Positions 22,357 to 33,936 of a stretch of DNA of 64,000 nt are shown one piece after another; positions within the stretch are counted from its first letter, which is position 1; every line of letters begins with the position of its first letter. Position numbers and translations under genes: made by a program. Under the pieces are notes generated by a model. That model saw nothing but the letters and a program-made list of their open reading frames with translations, was not told where the DNA came from and did not search any database. The stretch is from the NCBI GenBank assembly GCA_016647705.1, contig CM028328.1, forward strand, positions 44,630,647 through 44,694,646. Direction: 5' to 3'. This stretch comes from Eucommia ulmoides. Lineage: Eukaryota; Streptophyta; Magnoliopsida; Garryales; Eucommiaceae.

Positions 22357-23724
22357 TGTAAGACCTAAATCGTAACACATACGTCATTAATAGGTGTATT
22401 TTAGAGCATCGGGAAAGTGAGGGAAAATTTTTGTTAATTTAAAGTCCAAATAAAAAGTTTAGGGGTAAAATTGGAAATTTAGAAACATTAAATTTAAATT
22501 GGGATTCAAATTTTCATTCAATTTATAAAATTTTAACTATTAGGAACCAAATTACAAATTTAGAAAATGTTAAAAATGAAAATTTAACTAGAAAAGAGAC
22601 TTTAAGAAGTTAGGGGGAGAAAAGGGTAATTAATTTAAGTTTATTTTAAAAAAAAAAACTTTTATATATAGGTGTGTTTGTTTCAGTCGATGAAGCAACG
22701 TCGCTGGCCGGATGTAGAGAGAACGGAAATGGGCAACGTGGCAAACTAAGATCAAATTTCCTCCACTAAAATCATGCAAGATATATATAGGATCATGCAA
22801 GAGAAATTAATCAAAAAATCTCAAACCCATTTGGAGAAATTTCTAGAGAGAGAAAGGGAAATGGGGGGGTTCTCGGTGGTGTGTCTCCTCCGACGATGGG
22901 TGGGGAGAATTAGTGTACATGTGTGGGGGCGTAGTTTGAGTATGTTTTGCTCTCCGTTCGTCGACTACTCTCCGGTGATCGTGGGATGGATTGATCGTTG
23001 TCGTTCGATTCGGTGCGGGATCGACGGTCATGGAGTGAGATCATCAACCCTGCAAAAACGTTGTCATTCGTCGTCGTCGATTTGGTACGTAATTTTGTGT
23101 AACTTTTTTCTAATTATTCTTGGTGAGTGTATGCATGTATGGGTATTGCGAGTTCGGTCGTTAAAGTTTCGGCGGTGTGTGTGTGCGCTCTGTTTTCAGT
23201 TTGGTGTAGACAATATGGGTATGTGTGCTCTGTTTTTGTGCCAATCGTGGGTGGTGTGTGTGTCTTCACCATCTATCAAATCGACGATCGACAGCGGTGT
23301 AAGGGTGTTTTGTTGTGTGCATATGAGCGGAGGGTGTATGGGAGCGTCGTTAGTGTGTGTGTGTGTTCCCTGTTTTCGTTTGGTACAGCGATGTGTGGGT
23401 GTGGGTTTTCTATTCGGATCGTTGGTCGTCAATCGTCAACAATCATGTGTGGTCCTCGTCGGTCAGTGATGAGCGGTTGTGACGGGTATAAGGAGATCGG
23501 CGGTAAGTGAGAGTTATAGAGAGAAAGCGTTGTCGGCCGGTAGGTTTGTGGGTTTCCGTGTTCGTCGTGTGTTGTTACTGTTGTGTGTGTATGTGTTCTG
23601 ACGGTGATGGTATTGCGGGTGTGTGTATGTGTTGGGAGGTAACATCGTCGGTGAAGAGAGAGAGAGAGTGTGTGGGTCGGGTGAGTAAGGCATGAGAAGG
23701 GCATCGGCCGGTCGAGTGGAACAG

Positions 23725-23755
<31 letters not shown>
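23725..23755 (+). repeat. A-tract in Del-like LTR copy 1
   Basis: An uninterrupted run of about 30 A after the GT-rich segment. The other two copies have no comparable tract at this place. Confidence 0.7.
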
Positions 23756-23757
<2 letters not shown>

Positions 23758-24553
23758 AAAATTTCTCTTTTGACCCCAACAAAAATTTTAACTCATTTCG
23801 CGACCCTGGGAACGATTCGGAATAGATAATATTTCCATTAAATATTATTTTCAAAATTCTAGCATACAAATTTTGTATCCGGAATAATAAATTGGGGACC
23901 ATCGTATTACTAAATTTTATGTAGACAATTTTAACAAAAAAAATAAAAATAAAAATAAACCGAATAATAATTTTACATAATAAAATGAGGGGAATGGAAA
24001 ATTACGAAACATAGGGCTTGCATTGCACGATTAGGTTATCTTTCTCTATAATATTAATTTAGACCCTGTCACAAATAGGTTCACATTTACCGAATGATCA
24101 ATAGCGAATAGTCAGTGGAGCTTTTTGAGAGCGGATTATCAGGTGAGTGTATTGTCTTCTTGCCAAATCTATTTATATATATATATATATATATATGATG
24201 GGAAATGGTTTTACTTAAAACTGGACGATTTTATAACTTATATGGATAAAGTAGATTTGAGTGTTTTGGAAATGTGTATTTTGTTGGTTTTAAACAGAGG
24301 GTGGAAAAATGATAGTTGGATTAAATCGGTTTTGGAGGTAGAGGTCGATGTTATTGATTTGCAGTTTGATGAAGTTGTTATTGATTTGACGATACTATTG
24401 ATTTTATCTGCTTCGGCAAAGCGTTGATTTTATTGAGTTGTAGTTTGATGATGAGGTTATTGATTTGATGATGCTGTTGATTGTGGACAGAGTTGTTGTT
24501 GTTAAGGTGGGAATGAGTTGTTGTTGAGGTAAGGTGGAAGTTGGTGTTGGATA

Positions 24554-24650
24554 TTCACCTGCTTGGCATAGTCCAGCAGAGCGGTGTTTCACTCGTTTGG
24601 CATAGTCCAGCGGAGCGTTGTTCACCTGCTTAGTATAGTCCAGCAGAGCA
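24554..24650 (+). repeat. 33-34-bp tandem repeat, three copies, in Del-like LTR
   Basis: Copies start at 24554, 24588 and 24621. The core is TTGGCATAGTCCAGCAGAGC. About two copies are in the LTR at 58486-60290 (60141-60206). The LTR at 33584-36146 has a different 40-bp repeat at this site. Confidence 0.75.
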
Positions 24651-25428
24651 TTATTATGTCCCGCAAGGAAGGCATATCCTACGGGTGGTACGGTACCATT
24701 GCAACTCCCGATTGTGAAGTTAAAACGATCACATGGCTAGCCGGGGTGTGATGTGTTGTGGTGTGATATGGTGTGGTGTGGTGTGATGTGGTGTCGTATA
24801 TGATATTTTGTCGTATATGGTGATTGGGATGAGTACATTTATACATATTCTTTTATACTGGATTGGTATGTTCTGATTTCATTATACTATATGGTTAGTT
24901 GAATTATTCTGGTTAAATTTCATTGTTTAGTTGGGATGATATATAAACGTTTAAATTTCATTCTTTTATAAACGTTGATTTTGTGGTGACAGGAAAAAAG
25001 TGTTTTCCTTGTGATATGAGGCATTTGTATATTATGAGATTTTTATTTGATATGTGATATTTATATGTTTTATGCTTGATCCATCTAAAATGTTTTTATT
25101 AAGAAGGCAGTACACTCGCAGGTATAGCAATTAGGAGTCGGTCCCCTACTGGCACTAGGTAGAGTCAAGCGATGGTGTAGTATGACAGTATTTTGGGAGG
25201 AGCTGTCTGAGGCAAACCTGTGAGAGCTTCATTGTTATTATACTTTTATTGTTATTAAAATTCAGGGACAGGTGTGTCCCCAGTTAGAGAGGATATATAT
25301 GGTGACAATTTGTGGTTGTATATTTATGTATGCACTTTGTGGTTTGCTAGTTGGTTTGACGCTCAGATGATGTCATGTTGACGTCACGCTGGCCCCAGGG
25401 TGATGGTTGTCCGGGGTGGGGTGTGACA

Positions 25429-27456
25429 AAGGCGCATCTCTATGAATAGTCCTTTAACTTTTCTGAGAAAATCCATATGAACTCTCCTTGTTTAGAAAAC
25501 AATATAGGATGCTTAACCAGGAATTAAGCATCAACCTGACTCCCGGCAAAGCCCAGGATATGTCAAAAACCCTTATTGGGTTTGGTTGACAAACCAATAT
25601 GCGTCGAACTACTGTTTCGACCTGATTCTTGGTAGATTACCAAGATACCTAGGAAACCTTCTTCGATCGCCATTAACAAAATCCCACGCAAATTGGGATT
25701 GAATCATGACAAATAATAAAATCCCCACTGAGTTGCTCAATTATAAACCCCCCAATCAATTGGAATTAAACCATACCAAGTATAACAATAGCCCACCAAT
25801 ATAGATTTAATTATGTTAGGCTTTAACCAGTCAAGGAAGAATTAGGTGTCGACCTAAGTCTTGGTAAATACTAGGATATGCAAAACCTTTATAGGTTGGG
25901 TTATCATCTTAAACAAAATTCCTCTATCCCCAACAGACTGCGCCTCAACCTGCCCTTGGTAGATCACCAAGGTACGTGGGAAACCCAAGTAGGTCTGGTC
26001 AAAGCCAAAGAAATGTCAGCATCATGATATTTTCTTAGCCCTGTATCAGGGGGCATCTCCCAATAAGTCCTTTGACTTCCATGAGAAGTCGAATCCTTTT
26101 GTTAAATAGACAAAAAAGAATACATGTGCTCGAACTATGCGTCGACCTAATCTATGGTAGATTACCAAGGTACATAGAAAGCCCTCGTGGGTACAGTTAG
26201 CAATCTGAGATAGCACAGCGACGGTCAAACTATATTTTTTATTGAATTCCTAACCTAGGAAGTTAGTGTGTGTAGATAACCCATGTGGGTTTCGGTCATC
26301 TAATTATCATTATATTGAACATAAATATCAATATACATAAACAACCCAATGGGATTTCTGAACTAAAACAAACATTACAATCGCATGCTTAGTTCAGGAT
26401 ATGGAGGCAACCCATGTGGGCTCTGTCACATCCTTTTGAATGCTCAGAAGATAGTCTTGCATCACTACTAGAGTTGGGGCACATTATATCTGTTTTTTTT
26501 TATTTAGAATCTGTGATGGGACTCACCCCAGCTAGAGTTGGGGGACATTATATTTAATTTCTCCATTAAAATTCTATGATAAGAGTCACCCTAGCTAGAT
26601 CTAGGGTACATTATATGAGATCTTTTCCGTAGAGAGTTTCTTGTTATAAGACTCATACCAATCACCAACTGAAAACTATAATCCTAAGATGGGGAACGTG
26701 TTATGTGAGGTTAAATTTCCCCTAGGAAGTTTTTTAGTCCTCGACAGGCAGTCCCAGGTGGTATATGGCCAAGAAACTCCACTAGGTGTTGAGGTTCCCC
26801 GAGGGTCTTCGCCCATGTGAATTCTCTTAGTCATTTTCAATCATGTATTGATATGACGACCCAGGAATAAGTTTTTCTAACCAAGAACCTGTTCCACCAA
26901 ATATTGATGTACTTTACAAGTCCGAGTTACATTTGACCTGATTCTCATTTAAGTCCGAGATATGTGGGTGCCCAATGGGGTTCGGTCAAGCCAGCTCGCA
27001 AAGATCAATGTTTTTCTTCAATTATTTCTTGGTGGTGTTTTATATAATATGTATAAATAAAATGAATGTTTTTTGTATTAAACCAACAAAATTTAGTAAA
27101 AATAAATGTTTCATGGTCAGGGTAGGTAACTGAAGTAATTTGTTTGAAATATCCTATAATTTAAGGGTAATGGCTTACTTTTATCTATACTAAAGATGAT
27201 TGAATGAAAATCAAACTTTAATAAAGTTATTTTAGACCTCATTAAGTTATTGGAATTTAGAGGTTGACTCGAAACTTTTACTTAACTGCATATTTTGTCA
27301 AATTTAACAATTTTGTGTTTTTATCATGTTTTTGGGTATTTTTGTATATTATAAAATGTGATCTCAGGAATAAATTCATTCCCTTTAAACTTAAGTTTAA
27401 AATTTATCTGAACTTGTACTTGATTCAACACTAACTGGCGAGACAAAATATGGTGT
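25429..27456 (+). other. Degenerate Tat-like LTR sequence with repeated hairpin motifs
   Basis: No ORF. Repeated phrases of the type CCTGATTCTTGGTAGATTAC followed by CAAG, GTACGTGGGAAACCC and GGGTTTGGTTGAC occur at about 25615, 25850, 25945, 26150, 26260, 26395 and 26935. Comparable phrases are in the Tat-like LTR repeats C1 and C2. At the right edge, the - strand reads TGTAGACACCATATTTTGTC (27465 leftwards), like the start TGTAGACACGG of the Tat-like LTR at 60291. Part of this could therefore be an LTR on the - strand. Confidence 0.4.
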
Positions 27457-30353
27457 CTACACATATTACATCAAATACCACCAAGAAACAATCCAAGAGA
27501 TCTTAATCAAGGCTTGGAAAGGTCATGACAAGCCCTAAATCACCAAGGTGATTAAGGAGTTGGGCTTGATTTGGAATTACACTAAATCCAAGTTGTCTTG
27601 ACAAACCACCCAAGGACCAATGAATTAAGGACCTAGCCATCATTAAAGTCCCACAAAAGATGCCTTGAAATGACCAAAGAACCCCTAGATATTCTATACA
27701 CAAAATATCTAAGGGAGAAACCAAGACACTTAGGAAATGATAAACCATTATCGAAACTAAACCGATTCAGTTCGCCACCTCAGTTAGGTATTTAATGTGA
27801 ATTAAATGCCCATACCATAAAGAATTAAATGCTTGGGATGAAATGGATATGCATTCAAGGTATCTAGATATTTTTATCAAAATTTCTTAGAGTTAACCGA
27901 AAACCTTGAAATGTAACTACCCGTTACCAAAACCAAACCAAATTGGTTTGCCACCTATCCAATGCATTAAATGCACATCCCATTAATAAATAAATGCTTG
28001 GGATGATATGGAAGGGATAGGTTCAAAGAATCTAGATATTTTCAGCAAAATATCTTAAGGTAACTAAGGAACTTGAAAACCAACTGTCAATAAATGCATC
28101 CATGTGCAAGCCATATAATTGGAGGAGAGGTAATGATTGGTAATGATTACCAATAATTAGTAATGATTGCCACTCATTACCAAATCTTTGAAATGATTTA
28201 GTAATGATTACCAAAGCTTTGAAGATATTTCCTTCTACCTAAAATTCGTTCAACACAAAACAAGATCAATATAAGATAGCACGTTGATAGGTGTAATTTA
28301 CCTATCCATTTCCAAACAAAACTTGTTAGTTTTCTAGTATGTTTATTATATTTTAATACATTTTTATGTGTTTTTGTATAAATCAGGTGTTTAAGATGAA
28401 AATACATGTAAACAGATCATAAACGATCAAATCGAATCAAGAACGGTGGGAAAACAAGCATGGAGGCAATATTCTGAAAAGTAGCCCACCACTGCAACGT
28501 CTAGACAACCGCCACGGTGGTGAATATGTAGAGAGGGGCCTAAAACTATTGGAAGCCCACCGCCGCGGCATCCAGACCACCAACGCAGCGGTGAAACAAT
28601 AGCAAGGTCCCTAATTGCACTGCTGCCTCCACCGTTGCGGCAAAGACACTACCGATATGTCCACCGCCGTGGCAGTCACTCTACACTAGATTTAGATATT
28701 TTAGGATATTTTTTATCCCTATTTCTTTCCTCTACTCTTCCATTCGGCCATTAGACCTCATTTAGGGTGAATATTTTGAGAGTGTCTTGGGGAGTGTTCA
28801 ACCAATTCTGCAGGAGAAAAATATGTTACGAAGAAAGAGAAGCGATCCTAAAGCATTTTTAGCGGCAAATCTTCGGACTACGGCTAAGTTTCTTTTGTTT
28901 CTTCTTTATTTTCTTAACTTCGGTAGGTTGTTGGGTGTGTTTAGCTCGTTTTACATTGTATAAACGGTTATGGCCATGAGATAAACGGATTTTTATCTAG
29001 GGATTAATAATATTTATGAAAATGTTGTTTGTTTGAGTTTGTGTTTCGTTAATGGTTGTTCTTCCCTATTTTGATTGTGTTTATCGATTTATCATGATTA
29101 TATGCTTAGATAGATACATTGAGAATATGGGCTTTGACACTCGAGAGAGGTAACCCCGAATTCAGATTAGGGTAAACACAACGCGATGATTTAATAACCC
29201 GGGAGGGAGTTAGAAAGTGTGGAATCAATGATGTTAGGGTGAGACTTATGTGACGTAGTGTCGTTAAGGCATTGAGGGGAACTTATTCGTTGATGCGAAG
29301 TCGCATATTCACTCGATAATAATCTCAACTAATCCCTGTGGACACGATACCCTTACTCTCCCGATCTATACTAAAACTTGATTCGTACACTTACGGTGAA
29401 AGTGGCGACACGTCCCCTGGGCCAAACACCCCCCCAACAAAAGGTTGGGTTGGCATGCACAGATATAAATGTGCAGGCCCCCAGCCTATATATAGGGGTG
29501 CTAATTCTCATTTTTTTCAAGCCTTGAATACCTAGTTTCTCTCTCTAAAACTTGAGCTAAGTATCGGGTACTAGGCTTTACGAGCAAATATCTTTAATAA
29601 CATTCCATTATTCTGCAAAAATTCAGTTCCAGAGGTTGATCTTGAGATTCTATGAGCAAGAACTCAAGAGGAATATGATTACAGATTAACGTTAAGCCAA
29701 GGAAATCATTGAAGAAATGGACATAGCTACTTAGAGAAGACCACATCCCCTAGGTAGGGTGTTATCGAGGTTCTTGGAGCAAGAATTCAAGAAATCTAAG
29801 GTGATTGATTGAAATCCAACCAAGAAAAACAAGGAGGAAAATGAGGTAATCACTTAGGGAAGACTATATCCCCCTAAGTAGGTATATTTTCTTCAAAAAC
29901 CCCTTTGATCTTGGCTTAAACTTATGTATTATGCTTGTACATATCATAATCATGTAGTTAATACACTTTAATTTCATGTACATAACACATAAAATCCATA
30001 AACAACCAAACAAACACTTAATTTTTGTCATAACAACCAAAAAACACTTAATCATCTCTATAATAACCAAATTATGTTCAAATCATATAAAATCATTCCA
30101 AGAATCTCAAGAACATCTGAGAACATGTTAAGAACATATGAGGACCGAAATAATCTAAGAACATGTTAAGATAATTTGAGGATTCAAACAAAATTACAAT
30201 CACACCATGAGTTGTGCATACCCTCTACGATTCTCTCAAGAACTTTAAACCAATTATTTAGTAATTGTTAATATTAACTACATAACTATTAATAACCAGA
30301 TTTACTTTCTGCTAAATGTCAAGATCACAGCCAGGTTGGCTTGTGGACTGACA

Positions 30354-30389
<36 letters not shown>

Positions 30390-31577
30390 GTCGACAGACC
30401 TTTGTGTCTAAGAACTAAGGATAAATGGAGGGTCTCTATTCTTTCAGGGATATGTGTGATTCTTCTTCAGAAACCTTACCGTTTTCCTTAATTATGAGTA
30501 GGACTAACATAAATGTATGGTATTTTATTTTATTTGTAACTAACAACTCACACACTAACCAAAACAAAGGAGTTTGGTTAAGATGTTCTTGACAAAATCA
30601 AAAAGGTTATGTACATATCATGTTGCGGTTCAGGTTGTTCACAACTTAAAAAAACAATTAATAATAGCTAATTAATGTTGTGATTCAAGTTGTTCACAAC
30701 TAAAACCAACTAATAACCAAACTAATCTTTAACTAAAACCAGGCCAGTTTTTAATTAAACCAACCTAGCCTGCCAATTTCAACTTAATAAGAATGAACTA
30801 CGTTTAACCTGATCTTTGGTAATCACCTAAAGTACGTAGGCAACCCATAAGGGTTCAATCACACCTTTAATAACATAACCCATATCCTTTATCCTAACAC
30901 AAACGAACTACTTGAAGACCTAATTCTCATTAATCCAAGATATGTAGACAACCTACGTGCGGGTTCGGTTACATATCTAAATAAATTAGTCTTAGTTTTC
31001 ATTTCATATAGCATGCATATTCCTATCTCTATTAAATTTCTATTGGGTGTCGCTGACTAGCATTAGTTATAGTATATACCTGTTTTCCATTACATCATGT
31101 AAAAATACATAAAAAGATGAAAAACTTTTAAAAAGAGAATTATCCTTGTTTAAGTAATCAAAGAAAACTGCTTGGATATGTTTAATATTGAATATCTAGT
31201 TAGACCAAGGTACCATTTATGGACGGGTGTCTTGGGGTGCGTAAAACCTTCCCTAAGCATAACAGACTCCTGAACTTAAAAAATATCTCTGGTATACAGA
31301 CCTTTGGAAATTAAAACACAGTCTATTTCAAAGAAAAAATGAATTTCTAAAATCCCAGTGATATCTAGCACATCATTTAACCCTATACTAGGTGGCGACT
31401 CCATTTTAAACACAAAATCCCGGCCCAAGAAGTTTTTCAAAACGAACGCCTAAAAAAGCCCTTGAAAAACCATTTCAAAATGAACGGATTTGTAGAACTT
31501 AGAAAGGGAGGAATGGAAACTTGTTTCCTCTTCTTCCCGAATTTCTACTTTTTCCTCTATTAAAATTTGGGGTGCAT
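27457..31577 (+). mobile_element. Tat-like LTR repeat C1
   Basis: Direct repeat of C2 (31669-44193), about 3.0 kb once the nested LTR at 28285-29408 is removed. Shared landmarks: TCATGACAAGCCCTAAATCA (27522), GGTAATCACTTAGGGAAGAC (about 29845), GTACGTAGGCAACCC (30833), GGACGGGTGTCTTGGGGTGC (31219) and CTAGGTGGCGACTCCATTTT (31389). It ends near AAAATTTGGGGTGC (about 31562-31575). The last three landmarks are also at the 3' end of the Tat-like LTR 60291-62607, giving type and + orientation. No coding domain. Confidence 0.6.
28285..29408 (+). mobile_element. Athila-type solo LTR in C1
   Basis: It starts TGATAGGTGTAATTTACC and ends GGTGAAAGTGGCGA, flanked by exact CACGT duplications (28280-28284, 29409-29413). 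The homologous place in C2 (about 40845) is uninterrupted (GAGAGCAAGTCCCTTAGGCC), an empty site that confirms both ends. It contains CCGCCGCGGC-type repeats (28480-28690) where the LTR at 7616 has its CGCCTAGGCG array, and the block GACACTCGAGAGAGGTAACC (29137-29156). Confidence 0.85.
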
Positions 31578-31668
31578 CTATATTTCAACAATTACCTTGG
31601 ATACCTACTCTTACCTTGAAAAATTTACTATCACTGAATTTTGTCGGTTTAACACCAAAAAACATTGT
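31578..31668. other. Short linker between C1 and C2
   Basis: About 90 bp of AT-rich sequence where an internal region would stand if C1 and C2 were the two LTRs of one element. I see neither a PBS nor a polypurine tract that is convincing. Confidence 0.35.
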
Positions 31669-31741
31669 GTCAATTGTACATTTTACATTCAAATTCTATC
31701 TAGAAACAATCCAAGAGACCTTGATAAAGGCTTGGTGATCA

Positions 31742-33035
31742 CCCTTAAAATGGTACCGTGATACTGATGTAGTACGGATTCAAGTAAGGTAACGAACCAC
31801 AGAAATCAGTCTTGTAATTATCGATTTCTAATTATTCTTTCCGAAATGAAAACAAATTTTGATTTGAGTTTTGAGTTTTAATATAAGAAAAATAAAATAT
31901 TAATTTAAAATAAATAAAAATAGATAATCAGGTTAGGAGTTGCGGGTTTCGTATTTTGGACTCATGTGGGTTTCGTATTTTCTTTTTAATTCAGATTTGT
32001 GCAAACAAGTTTTCCTAACTACAAGTCGGAACTACTAAAAAAGATTAGATTTATTATTTTTCGGCATGATTTATCTTGGGTATGTAATTTCTACGTTACT
32101 CTAATTTAGGGTGAATTACAATTTAGGCATAACCCATCCAAACCAATAATTAAATCTCAATAATACGATTGTATGATCGTTAGATTTAGACCACTGGTAC
32201 TAGATCTAACTTTTTAGAAGCAATTAAATCTAGAATTCAAAATATCTAGAAGAACACTTTGAAAATAAATTCAATCACAATGAAACTATTTCAAACATAA
32301 TATTCCTCATCACACAATTGTACATATACAATTCGAAATTAAATTAAAAATACAATATTACATTAAACCAAAAATACGTACTGTAATCCTAATCCGGTTT
32401 TGTGGCTTAACAGTTTATGTCGATTGTTGTTCCCAGGAAGATATTCAACAAAATCCCAAAATTAAGAATCCTTGAAACAAGAATTCACGCCGGCAGAAAA
32501 CCAAGAAACAAAAGTGAAAAGAAAAAAATGAAAAAATGAAAGGAAAAGGAAAAAAAATAATAAAAAAATCGATCTTCCCCTAACCTAGCTACTGCCCACC
32601 TTTAAAAAGACCCAAAAAAAAAAAAAGTAAGGAAAATAAATTAAAAATAATAATAAAAGAGAGAGAGAGAGAGAATTGACCTTGCCTAACACTACTCTCA
32701 ATTCCCACTGTCCGAATTTTTTTTTTTTTTTTTTTTTTTCCAAAACCTTCCTTCTTTAACAAATGGCCATTTAAGGCTATTTATTTCTATACACAATTTG
32801 CGAACCTGATTGGATTTGCCGGATGGCCTGATCCGATTTCTGGGTCATGCCTCTTTTCCTTCCGTCTATGGTTATTTTTGGCTTCATTTTGCTCCAACTT
32901 GACTTATTTTTGCTCTATTTCTTAAAATCTACAAAAATAAATAAAATTAATTAATTACACTAATTTAATTTATTCAAAAGAATAACAAAACGTATATTAG
33001 TGATATTAAATCGCGTAAAATGTGACGCAATCACA
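31742..33035 (-). repeat. Left (3') LTR of the non-autonomous element
   Basis: About 1294 bp, homologous to 38611-39905 over its whole length. On the - strand it starts TGTGATTGCGTCACATTTTA. By eye the two LTRs differ at roughly 8% over the first 150 bases, so the insertion is not recent. A T-run (32718-32740) and an AG repeat (32655-32674) are specific to this copy. Confidence 0.82.
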
Positions 33036-33583
33036 CCCCCAAGCCTAAAGTTGGCTAGTCCTCGAGCAAAATTAAATATATTAATTAAATAAAAAGTCAT
33101 TTTCGCTGGGAGCATAATTGCATTTAGCGTATGCAATAAGCCTTTAAACCTCTAGAACACCCCAAGTAGATGAGTTTTAGTCTCGTGAGGGTTTACAGTG
33201 ATACTACCCACAAACATTCCAAATTCCTTATTGTGCATTTTATTACTCACAAAAGATTTACCAATCATGTCCAATGCTAACATGTCAAATCGAGATCATA
33301 CAGGAGTTACTGAAATAGTCATTGATCTCATAGCACGTGATTCCTAATAAAATTCATTTTTGCACCTATAACATGCATGTAACTCTCATTTATAATGAAT
33401 TTAGTATAAGTAACTAGTCGACTGGTTCTAAACAATCGAACAATTTTTTCTTGAAATAAAAATGTATTTGTCGATTTTTTTTTTCCATATATATAAAACA
33501 AACATTTTTTTTTTCCAAATAATTGACTTGTGCAATGCTAACCCCATTAGGCTTTCTAAGGTGTCCGTGTAGCGAGTGTTGGG
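33036..33583 (-). other. 3' non-coding end of the non-autonomous element
   Basis: The polypurine tract (AGGCTTGGGGG on the - strand) is next to the LTR, followed by the same CTCGAGGACTAGCCAAC context as in the Athila-like element at 7580. A T/A-rich non-coding stretch continues to the nested LTR. Confidence 0.65.
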
Positions 33584-33900
33584 TGTAACACCCAAATTTT
33601 ATCACGTGCATAATTTTAGTTTGATTTTAGAGCATTTAGAAAATAACGGGGTGAAATGTGTTATTTCTAATTTAAATTAAAAGTTGTCAATTAGCAATTT
33701 TAAAAATATTTATTTTAAATTTTGGGATTTAAATGAAAACTTAAAGAAATTAGGGGGAGTTAATGTAATTTGGGAAAAAAATTAATATATATATATATAT
33801 ACACACGCACTGACGGGATCAAACGAAAAAAAAAAAAAACAGGAAGAAGTAGGATCACGATGTGGCAACGCAGCAGAGTAGGAAAAAATAACTAGAATCA

Positions 33901-33936
<36 letters not shown>

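Larger units (their letters stand above)
22357..25428 (+). mobile_element. Del/Tekay-like LTR, copy 1 (no internal region)
   Basis: It starts TGTAAGACC and ends GGGGTGTGACA, 3072 bp. The same structure is found at 33584-36146 and, truncated, at 58486-60290. Order inside: AT-rich U3, TATA-like ATATATATAG near 22783, a GT-rich segment (about 22860-23690), an A-tract (23725-23755), a 33-bp tandem repeat (24554-24650), a conserved block (24682-24740), then GGGACAGGTGTGTCCC (25263-25278) near the end. No internal domain follows, so it is a solo LTR or remnant. Flanking 5-mers (aacgt / aaggc) do not match well. Long TGTAA..TGACA LTRs suggest the Del/Tekay chromovirus lineage (inference). Confidence 0.65.

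Noticed and set aside
22774-23469. 231-codon + strand ORF in Del-like LTR copy 1
   Set aside because: Cys/Val-rich translation of TG-repeat DNA; overlapping frames are open on both strands and the frame is not kept in copies 2 and 3.
22357-25428. Confirmed target duplication for Del-like LTR copy 1
   Set aside because: Flanking 5-mers aacgt and aaggc share only the first two bases in order; not accepted.
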